Source: Anaerolineales bacterium
GTDB lineage: Bacteria > Chloroflexota > Anaerolineae > 4572-78 > J111
Assembly: GCA_012032575.1 (NCBI GenBank)
Contig: JAAUSP010000470.1
Span: forward strand, 1-6,075
Length of the DNA stretch: 6,075 nucleotides
Reading direction: 5' to 3'
Part shown: one piece after another, positions 1 through 5,172 of the stretch
Numbering within the stretch: position 1 is the stretch's first letter
Layout: each line of letters begins with the position of its first letter
The notes under the pieces: model-generated
Databases searched by the model: none
Seen by the model: only the letters and a program-made list of their open reading frames with translations
Told to the model about the DNA's origin: nothing
Made by a program: the position numbers and the translations under genes

Positions 1-1
1 G

Positions 2-640
2 CCCCGACCCCGACCCCACTCTTCTTCCCCGTCTACCGTCTACCGTCTACCGTCTACCGATGCCGTCCGCCAGAAGTGGCAGCTTGGCGATGCCCCCACC
101 ATCCTGCTTTACTCCCGCTTCTGGGAATTTCGGTTGGAGCGGATTGTCACCCTGGTGCGGCTGATAGCGGCCCAATTGCCACAGGCTCGCTGGTTGATGG
201 TGGGGCAGGGACTGCAAGGAGAGGACAGGACTCTGGCGGCTCATCTAGCCGAGGCCGGGTTAATGGATTATGTTCGTTTTACCGGCTGGCTGCCCTTTGA
301 GGAAGTACCTGACTATTTTGCCGCAGCCCATGCAGCCGTGTATCCTTATGATGACACGCTGATTAACCGGACAAAATGTTCGGTTAAACTGATTGGCCTG
401 TTGGAAGCGGGTGTTCCGGTGGTGGCCGATGCCGTCGGCCAGAATGTCGAATATATCCAGCACGGCGTATCGGGCCTGTTGACGCCGCCCGAAGATGATG
501 AGTCTATGGCGGCAGCCCTGGTAAGTTTGCTGCAAAATCCTGAGCAGCAGCAAGCTCTGGGCCAGGCGGCCAGGCGGGATTTGGCCGAGAAATTCGATTG
601 GGCTTATCTTGCGAAAATTGCGGAAAGGGCGTATGGTTGA
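2..640 (+). CDS. Glycosyltransferase, GT4-like, C-terminal part (5' end missing)
   Basis: This is the C-terminal Rossmann domain of a GT-B glycosyltransferase, which would move a sugar from a nucleotide donor to an envelope or exopolysaccharide acceptor at the cytoplasmic face. The recognisable sequence begins near nt 59 (DAVRQKWQLGDAP) and runs through ILLYSRFWEF (nt 101-130), RWLMVGQGLQGE, VRFTGWLPFEEVPDYFAAA, YPYDDTLINRTKC and LLEAGVPVVADAVGQNVEYI to an HGVSGLLTPPED segment. The usual EX7E motif keeps only its second Glu (in LLEAGVP); the position eight residues before it is Ser. The frame stays open to the window edge, but nt 1-58 are low-complexity (CGACCC and CGTCTAC repeats) and may not be true coding sequence. 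A TTG at 134 could be called as a start but lies inside the conserved domain. The N-terminal acceptor-binding domain, about 200 residues, is absent. The TGA stop overlaps a candidate start of the VanZ-like gene. The donor and acceptor sugars cannot be told. Confidence 0.85.
   Translation, partial: PRPRPHSSSPSTVYRLPSTDAVRQKWQLGDAPTILLYSRFWEFRLERIVTLVRLIAAQLPQARWLMVGQGLQGEDRTLAAHLAEAGLMDYVRFTGWLPFEEVPDYFAAAHAAVYPYDDTLINRTKCSVKLIGLLEAGVPVVADAVGQNVEYIQHGVSGLLTPPEDDESMAAALVSLLQNPEQQQALGQAARRDLAEKFDWAYLAKIAERAYG
30..57. repeat. Tandem heptamer array, 4 x CGTCTAC
   Basis: Four perfect, contiguous copies of CGTCTAC occupy this stretch, followed by CGA. Just before it, CGACCC occurs twice in tandem (5-16). 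It belongs to the same CGTNNNN heptamer style as the inverted arrays found at the other gene boundaries, but no facing inverted arm is visible inside the window. It lies in a frame open to the glycosyltransferase, so it is either an in-frame minisatellite in the interdomain linker or an intergenic array misjoined at a contig end. Confidence 0.85.
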
Positions 641-1031
641 CCGTGATACAATTTGAAACATGGCCGCGCTGGCTGCGCGATTTCCTGCCGCTGATCTTCT
701 GGATGGCCATTATTTTTTGTTCTCAGCCCAGTCAAGGCTGGTCACAATCGAGAATGAAGCCGGCGAAAAGTTTGTTTACAAAACGGCGCATATGCTGGCT
801 TATGCCGGATTGGCCTGGTTGTGGTGGCGAGCGCTGGCCCCGGACCGGCAGGTAAGCTGGTCCAATTTATTGCTGGCCTTTGGGTTGGCCGCGCTTTACG
901 GCGTGACTGACGAAATTCACCAGCGCTTTGTGCCGGGCCGGCACGGTCAGCCGGCCGACGTATTTTTTGATGCCGCCGGAGCCTGGGCCATGATCCTGCT
1001 CATCCGGCGGGCCAAATGGCTGCGAATCTGA
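637..1031 (+). CDS. VanZ-like membrane protein, frameshifted near 713-719
   Basis: This is a small integral membrane protein of the VanZ-like family, named for a teicoplanin-resistance accessory protein. The biochemical role of most members is unknown. The N-terminal part (WPRWLRDFLPLIFWMAIIF) is in the frame of nt 637. The rest is one frame over, from about nt 717: LFSAQSRLVTIENEAGEKF, then HMLAYAGLAWLWW, LLLAFGLAALYG, the family hallmark TDEIHQRFVPGR, and DVFFDAAGAWAMILLI. Adding one T to the six-T run at 713-718 joins both into a continuous protein of about 131 residues with four predicted membrane helices, a normal size for the family. The start is taken as TTG 637, eight bases after GGAAAGG (622-628) and overlapping the glycosyltransferase stop; GTG 643 is the alternative. 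The overlap implies co-transcription with the glycosyltransferase. Either a sequencing error or a real null allele could explain the shift. Confidence 0.8.
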
Positions 1032-1070
1032 CCTTACTGATTACTTTTCTGAAGGAGAGATGAACTTGCG

Positions 1071-1706
1071 ATGATACCGCTCACACCGGAGCAAAGGGAT
1101 TACAAAGAAAGAACGCTTAATCAGCTCATGGTTAACCTACCCCTGCTTGAGGCCAAATTGGCGCGGGAAACTCAACGCCAGGTGGTGGTTACACTGCACG
1201 AGCATCTTGAGGCAATTGAGGCCCATATTGTGCGGCTGCAACAGGAGCTGACCCACGAAATTCTGCTGGACCCGGTCGCCGACGACCTGTGCCGTCAGGC
1301 TGCCAGTGCCCTGACCAAGCAAAAATTGTTTATGGCTAAACGTTACATTGACAAGTTGGAAGCCATTGAGCCGTTTTACCCGGAGATAAGCCGGTTAAAG
1401 CAAGAGGCCGAGTCAGGCCAGGTCAGCCGCCGGACACGCGCCCTGAGCCAAAGCGAGCCGCTGCCGGTGGCTGCGGCCAATGTCCCCCTGTTGACTGCCG
1501 GAGCCGCCGCTGGTCCAGCCGCACCGAATGATCCCAGGGCAGCGTTACCGCCACGGGGCAAGTCGCGCCAGAAAGAGACCGGTGGCTGGCGGCAGTATTT
1601 TCAATTTCATATCGTGGCCAGTTGTTTGGTGATTATGCTGCTGGCATGCGTGATGGCCAGCGTCGGCGGGGTGAATGTGCTACGCTGGCTAATTGAAGGC
1701 TCGTGA
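1071..1706 (+). CDS. Hypothetical helical protein with C-terminal membrane anchor
   Basis: I do not recognise the family. The 211-residue product has three visible parts. Residues 1-125 are charged and strongly helical, probably coiled coil, with many Leu, Glu, Gln and Arg. Residues 126-172 are a Pro/Ala/Gly-rich linker that looks disordered. Residues about 180-202 form one hydrophobic segment (IVASCLVIMLLACVMASVGG), followed by a short tail ending RWLIEGS. There is no signal peptide, so the topology suggests a tail-anchored cytoplasmic protein. Part of the helical region (about residues 72-115) resembles a short TPR-like helix pair (AASALTKQKLFMAKRYIDKL), which is only suggestive. AAGGAG at 1052-1057 is the likely ribosome binding site, with a long spacing of 13 bases to ATG 1071. 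It lies 39 bases after the VanZ-like gene and is probably in the same transcript. It converges on scpA across a hairpin. Confidence 0.8.
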   Translation: MIPLTPEQRDYKERTLNQLMVNLPLLEAKLARETQRQVVVTLHEHLEAIEAHIVRLQQELTHEILLDPVADDLCRQAASALTKQKLFMAKRYIDKLEAIEPFYPEISRLKQEAESGQVSRRTRALSQSEPLPVAAANVPLLTAGAAAGPAAPNDPRAALPPRGKSRQKETGGWRQYFQFHIVASCLVIMLLACVMASVGGVNVLRWLIEGS

Positions 1707-1712
1707 GGCAAA

Positions 1713-1778
1713 GAGGCGAGGACGCGAAAAGAAAATCTTTACTTCGCGTCCTCGCCTCCGTGTCCTCGCGTCCTCCTC
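1713..1778. repeat. Inverted repeat hairpin plus CGTCCTC-type heptamers between convergent genes
   Basis: A perfect 16-bp inverted repeat pairs 1713-1728 with 1743-1758 (left arm begins GAGGCGAGGACG). An inner 5-bp stem, AAAGA 1728-1732 with TCTTT 1736-1740, has an AAA loop. To the right the GTCCTC word recurs at 1748, 1762 and 1770, giving spacings of 14 and 8, and this runs into the scpA stop codon at 1779-1781. It separates the convergent + strand gene (ends 1706) and scpA (ends 1779), so a bidirectional terminator is the natural role. On the - strand only TTTGCC follows the stem and on the + strand there is no T-run, so it is not a textbook intrinsic terminator. Confidence 0.8.
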
Positions 1779-2585
1779 TCAGGAAACCTCTGTCAGCCCG
1801 GTCAGTTCGGCCCACTCAGACTCGCTCAATTCAAGCATCCGCTCATTTTGGTGGATCACCAAATCGCCAAAAATTTCAAGTTGTTCCACCCGAATCACCC
1901 GCCGTTTGATTAGCTCCAGCACAGCCAATAAAGTCACAATCACCTCGATCCGGCTGTGGCTGCGGGCCAGCAGCTCTTGAAAGCTGACGGTTCGATTGGC
2001 TTTTAACTCTTGCCGGATATGGACCATCTGCTGGCCGATAGTGACCACTTGACGCGAGATAACCTCATCCACCACCGGATCGGGCGGTTTGATAGCCAGG
2101 GCGGTGCGGGCGGCTTGCAGCAAGGCCGTCAGGCTGATTTCACCGGGAATGAGCTTTGGCTCGATTTTGAGCGGCGGGGCCACCCGGACAAAATTGCGCT
2201 GGCCGGCTGCCTCCACCTCCTGCAACTGGGCGGCAATCCGTTTGAACTGCTTGTAGGCTAATAATTGGCGGGCCAATTCGTCGCCAATATCTTCTTCGGC
2301 CTCGTCGAGCATGCTGGCTGGGGGACGCGGCAGCAGCGCCTCGGATTTGATCAAAATCAACTTGGCCGCCACCACCAGAAAATCGGTCAGCTCGTCCGGG
2401 TCAACCTCACGCAAAATATCCAGATAGGCCAGATATTGATCGGTGACATACGCCAGCGAAATCTTGGTGATGTCCAGTTCTTCCTGCTCGATCAGGTTGA
2501 GCAGCAAATCGAGCGGCCCCTGAAAGTCGGGCAGGTCTACACTGTAAGGGGTGGGGGTTTCTTCGGGAAGTTTGTTTGTGTCCAT
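1779..2585 (-). CDS. scpA: Segregation and condensation protein A (ScpA, kleisin)
   Basis: ScpA is the kleisin subunit of the Smc-ScpAB condensin, which bridges the two Smc heads and helps compact and segregate the chromosome. The 268-residue product has the signature N-terminal helix FQGPLDLLLNLIEQEELDI (residues 21-39), then ISLAYVTDQYLAYLDIL and ELTDFLVVAAKLILIKSEALLP. These are the Smc-neck binding part. An acidic/linker region follows (EAEEDIGDELARQLLAYKQFK). The C-terminal winged-helix part, which contacts the Smc cap, is visible as SRIEVIVTLLAVLELIKRRVIRVEQLEIFGDLVI. The length is normal. The ATG at 2583-2585 has no good Shine-Dalgarno upstream (CGGATTGAATAACAG). scpB, often the next gene, is absent: the gene downstream is convergent. 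The C-terminus continues about 15 residues past the conserved domain. Confidence 0.95.
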   Translation of the reverse strand: MDTNKLPEETPTPYSVDLPDFQGPLDLLLNLIEQEELDITKISLAYVTDQYLAYLDILREVDPDELTDFLVVAAKLILIKSEALLPRPPASMLDEAEEDIGDELARQLLAYKQFKRIAAQLQEVEAAGQRNFVRVAPPLKIEPKLIPGEISLTALLQAARTALAIKPPDPVVDEVISRQVVTIGQQMVHIRQELKANRTVSFQELLARSHSRIEVIVTLLAVLELIKRRVIRVEQLEIFGDLVIHQNERMLELSESEWAELTGLTEVS

Positions 2586-2598
2586 CTGTTATTCAATC

Positions 2599-2646
2599 CG
2601 TGTTGCGTCTTCCGTAAGATAAACGGAAGACGCAACACGCAACACG
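2599..2646. repeat. Heptamer inverted repeat between rsmD and scpA
   Basis: A perfect 17-bp stem pairs 2599-2615 with 2623-2639, with the 7-base loop AAGATAA. The left arm reads as heptamers CGTGTTG, CGTCTTC, CGTAAGA. The right arm reads GAAGACG, CAACACG and an extra CAACACG copy that ends at 2646, followed by TTTT on the + strand. Both flanking genes read leftward on the - strand, where no T-run follows the stem. The hairpin ends only 13 bases before the scpA start codon, so on a transcript from rsmD it would sit in the scpA leader. Transcript processing, stability control or attenuation fit better than simple termination. Confidence 0.85.
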
Positions 2647-2673
2647 TTTTCTTGAGCCACCTATCGAAACAGC

Positions 2674-3246
2674 CTAACCTTCAACTTCATCCGTCTCGGC
2701 CCGCTCGTAAAAGCAGAGTTGAGTGCTACCGTATTTGCGTTCATCGTAAAGAACCAAATTTTGCAGGGCGACCGCTTCATACTCAACCGGGTGAATCTGG
2801 ACGACCACTGCGCCGTCGGGCAGCAGCCACTTGTTAAGCTGGCGGTCAACGGTTTGCAGGGTTTTGAGCCAGAGCTGCTGGTATTGGGGAGGGGCAATGT
2901 AGATCAGGTCGAAGGGTTGGGCCGGCGGCTGGTCCAGAAAACTGAAAACATCGGCCCGCTTGACCAGCGCCCGCTCGGCCAGGCCGGTGGTGCGTAGGTT
3001 TTCGCCGATGATCCGGGTTGCAATCTGGCTCTTTTCGATAAAGGTGACATGCCCCGCCCCCCGGCTCAGCGCTTCGATACCGACCGCGCCGGTCCCACTG
3101 AACAGGTCCAGCACCCGCGCCTCGATAATCCAATTGCCTAAAATGCTGAACAACGCCTCTTTGGTCCGGTCGGTAATGGGGCGAGTGGCTTCGCTGGGCA
3201 CAGCTTTGAGTTTTCTACCTTTGGCAGTACCGGCAATGACACGCAT
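2674..3246 (-). CDS. rsmD: 16S rRNA (guanine966-N2)-methyltransferase RsmD, variant motif IV
   Basis: RsmD methylates G966 of 16S rRNA using S-adenosylmethionine during small-subunit maturation. The 190-residue product opens with the family start MRVIAGTAKGRKLKAVPS and TRPITDRTKEALFSIL. The SAM-binding motif I is VLDLFSGTGAVGIEALSRGA (residues 45-64), with the acidic E71 that follows motif II. Motif IV, usually N/D-PPY or -PPF, reads A118-P-P-Q-Y here (IYIAPPQYQQLW). The catalytic-loop acidic or Asn residue is therefore replaced by Ala and one residue is inserted before Tyr. The start is ATG 3246 rather than the in-frame TTG 3288, because the family begins at MRVIAG and the extra residues do not match. 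No Shine-Dalgarno precedes 3246. The coaD gene often found beside rsmD is not here. Identity as an RsmD-family methyltransferase is firm; exact activity is less so because of motif IV. Confidence 0.92.
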   Translation of the reverse strand: MRVIAGTAKGRKLKAVPSEATRPITDRTKEALFSILGNWIIEARVLDLFSGTGAVGIEALSRGAGHVTFIEKSQIATRIIGENLRTTGLAERALVKRADVFSFLDQPPAQPFDLIYIAPPQYQQLWLKTLQTVDRQLNKWLLPDGAVVVQIHPVEYEAVALQNLVLYDERKYGSTQLCFYERAETDEVEG

Positions 3247-3254
3247 GATGGGGA

Positions 3255-3284
3255 AATATACCACGATTTGGCAGGGAGTAACAA
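3255..3284 (-). promoter_or_regulatory. Candidate sigma70-type promoter for rsmD (possibly leaderless)
   Basis: On the - strand TTGTTA (3279-3284) and TATATT (3255-3260) are separated by 18 bases, close to the TTGACA/TATAAT consensus. The -10 box ends only eight bases before the rsmD ATG (3246), so the transcript would begin at or within a few bases of the start codon. That would explain the lack of a ribosome binding site. It lies between the 3290-3325 hairpin and the gene. This is pattern evidence only. Confidence 0.4.
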
Positions 3285-3286
3285 TC

Positions 3287-3328
3287 AATGGTGCGTGGTG
3301 CGTAAATTACCACGCACCACGCACCCCG
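3287..3328. repeat. Heptamer inverted repeat between fhs and rsmD
   Basis: A perfect 14-bp stem pairs 3290-3303 with 3312-3325 around an 8-base A/T-rich loop. Read in sevens from 3287 the left side is AATGGTG, CGTGGTG, CGTAAAT. The right side is CACCACG (3315-3321) and CACCCCG (3322-3328), the reverse complement of CGTGGTG and CGGGGTG. It begins about ten bases after the fhs stop codon on the - strand and ends just before the candidate rsmD promoter. This is the position of a terminator for fhs, but only ATTGATTG, not a T-run, follows the stem. Confidence 0.85.
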
Positions 3329-3337
3329 TGTTAAGCC

Positions 3338-5081
3338 TTAAAACAGCCCAACCACTCGCCCTGTCTCAAAATCAATATCCACCTTCATCAAGGCGGGGAC
3401 AGAGTTCAAGCCGGGCATAGTCCGCATGGTGCCGACCAGCGGATAGATGAAACCGGCTCCGGCGCTGGCCCGCACCTCGCGGATGGGCAGGGTAAAGCCT
3501 TTGGGCCGGCCTTTCCAGCCGGCTTCGTGCGAAATGCTCAGATGGGTTTTGGCCATACAGATGGGCAGATGGCTCAGCCCGGCATTCTCAAAGTTTTTGA
3601 TCTGCTGGTTGGCCGCCGCATCATAGCTGACCCCATCGGCCCCGTAAATATCTTTGGCAATCTTTTCGATTTTCTGTTTGATGCTCCATTCCAGCGGATA
3701 GAGAAACTGGAAGTTGCTGGGCTTCTCGCAGGCGGCCACGACGGCCTCGGCCAGTTCGGCCGCGCCGGCCCCGCCTTTGGCCCAGTGTTCGGCCAAAATG
3801 GCTTGCTCGGCTCCGGCTTGAAGGGCCAGCTTTTTGAGCAAGGCCACTTTCGTTGTCGGTGTCGGTGGGGAAGCGGTTGATGGCGACCACCGCCGGAATG
3901 CCGAATTTTTGCACATTTTCGACGTGGGCGGCCAGATTCTCAATGCCTTTTTCCAGCAGTTCCAGGTTTTCTTCGATATAAGCTTTATCCAGAGCGCGAC
4001 CGGCCACCACTGCCGGGCCACCGCCGTGCATCTTCAGCGCCCGCACGGTTGTGACCAGCACCACCGCATTGGGAATCAGGCCGGAGTAGCGGCACTTGAT
4101 ATTGAAGAATTTCTCCATGCCGATGTCGGCCCCAAAGCCGGACTCGGTCACGACGTAGTCGGCCAGTTTCAAAGCAATCTGGTCGGCGATGATGGAGCTG
4201 TTGCCGTGGGCAATGTTGGCAAACGGCCCGGCATGCACAAAAGCCGGCTGGCCTTCGAGGGTCTGCATCAGGTTGGGCATGATCGCGTCTTTCATCAGCA
4301 CCGTTACCGCCCCGGCGACACCCAAATCCTCCGCTGTGACCGGTTTGCCGCTGCGATCCAGGGCCACAATCATCCGTCCAAAACGCTCACGCATATCCTT
4401 GAGGCTGGTGGTCAGGGCCAAAATCGCCATAATCTCCGAGGCGACCGTAATATCAAAACCGCTCTGGCGCGGAATGCCGTCCAATCCGCCGCCCAACCCG
4501 ATGACAATATTCCGCAGCGCCCGGTCGTTGACATCCAACACCCGGTTCCACTGGATGTTGTAGGGGTCAATGTTGAGCCGCTTCAGCCCCAGTTTGGCCA
4601 GTTCCTCATCGCTCTGGCGGCTTTCGTGGTACATGCGCGAGTCGAGCGCAGCGGCCACCAGGTTGTGCGAGGCAGTGATGGCATGCAGATCGCCGGTGAG
4701 GTGGAGGTTGAAATCTTCCATCGGGATGATCTGGCTGTAGCCGCCGCCGGCTGCGCCGCCCTTGATGCCAAAGGTTGGCCCCTGGCTGGGCTGGCGGATA
4801 CAGGTTACCGCCTTTTTGCCGATGAAGCCCAACCCCTGGGTCAGGCCGACAGTGGTCGTGCTTTTGCCTTCGCCCAGGGGGGTGGGGGTGATGGCGGTTA
4901 CATCAACATATTTGCCTTGAGGCCGGTCTTTGAACTTTTCCAGGACATCCAGATGGACTTTGGCCTTGTATTTGCCGTATAAATCCAGATCATCCTCGGT
5001 CAGGCCGAGGCTGGCAGCAATTTCTAAAATGGGTTTTACCGTAGCGGCTTGGGCGATTTCCAGATCGCTTGGGACGGACAT
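3338..5081 (-). CDS. fhs: Formate-tetrahydrofolate ligase, full length but with one-base frameshift
   Basis: This cytoplasmic enzyme makes 10-formyl-tetrahydrofolate from formate, tetrahydrofolate and ATP, feeding purine synthesis, formyl-Met and, in some anaerobes, the methyl branch of the Wood-Ljungdahl pathway. From [13 protein letters not shown] it shows the ATP-binding loop TPLGEGKST (residues 67-75), the first family signature [11 protein letters not shown] (105-115), [11 protein letters not shown], the second signature [12 protein letters not shown] and INRFPTDTD. After residue 411 the frame breaks at GAAAGTGG (nt 3845-3851). Dropping one A from the AAA run (nt 3848-3850 on +) restores [15 protein letters not shown] and the rest through [17 protein letters not shown] and the typical end VVGLF, about 580 residues in all. 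The ATG at 5079-5081 is preceded by AAAGGAG with nine bases of spacing, and residues encoded further upstream are repeat-derived. The indel may be a sequencing error or a real disruption. Confidence 0.93.
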
Positions 5082-5090
5082 AGCGTGATT

Positions 5091-5097
5091 CTCCTTT
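5091..5097 (-). promoter_or_regulatory. Shine-Dalgarno site of fhs
   Basis: AAAGGAG on the - strand lies nine bases before ATG 5081. It fixes this start over the upstream in-frame ATG near 5150, whose extra codons are read from the heptamer repeat. Confidence 0.8.
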
Positions 5098-5110
5098 GAA
5101 AAAATGTGAA

Positions 5111-5172
5111 CGTGATGCGTGATACGTGATGCGTGATTTTTATTCTTCACGCCTCACGCATCACGTATCAAC
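5111..5172. repeat. Heptamer inverted repeat upstream of fhs
   Basis: The left arm is four tandem heptamers: CGTGATG, CGTGATA, CGTGATG, CGTGATT (5111-5138). The right arm is CTTCACG, CCTCACG, CATCACG, TATCAAC (5145-5172), the reverse complement of the same unit with variation. The longest perfect stem is 17 bp, 5120-5136 with 5154-5170. Shorter slipped stems such as GCGTGA (5131-5136) with TCACGC (5147-5152) are also possible. It fills the gap between the stop codon at 5173 and the fhs Shine-Dalgarno site. On the - strand a six-T run (5099-5104 as A on +) follows about 15 bases after the stem, so weak termination of the upstream gene is possible. Confidence 0.88.

Noticed and set aside
1060..1074. 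Tiny ORF ATG AAC TTG CGA TGA as a regulatory leader peptide
   Set aside because: It is four codons long, too close to the Shine-Dalgarno site for efficient use, and has no run of regulatory codons. It is mentioned only as an oddity of the 1071 start.
1779..1980. Open + strand frames across 1693-1980 and 1703-1909 rich in Ser and Arg
   Set aside because: They are read from the hairpin repeat and the reverse strand of scpA; they have no ribosome site and no protein-like pattern.
2599..2650. Classical rho-independent terminator on the + strand (stem followed by TTTT)
   Set aside because: No + strand gene ends here; both flanking genes are on the - strand, where no T-run follows. The T-run is also separated from the stem by an extra heptamer.
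3246..3288. TTG 3288 as the rsmD start, adding 14 residues
   Set aside because: The family begins at MRVIAG, the added residues have no match, and the TTG abuts the heptamer hairpin and overlaps the candidate promoter.
3845..3851. Programmed ribosomal frameshift in fhs
   Set aside because: GAA-AGT has no slippery heptamer, no internal Shine-Dalgarno site was seen, and the family is not known to use recoding; a simple indel is more economical.
3834..4982. Long + strand open frame (382 codons) opposite fhs
   Set aside because: It is the antisense shadow of a strongly conserved - strand gene. The His/Gln-rich translation follows from fhs codon use.
5111..5172. CRISPR array
   Set aside because: The units are 7 bases and contiguous with no spacers, and they face each other in inverted orientation.
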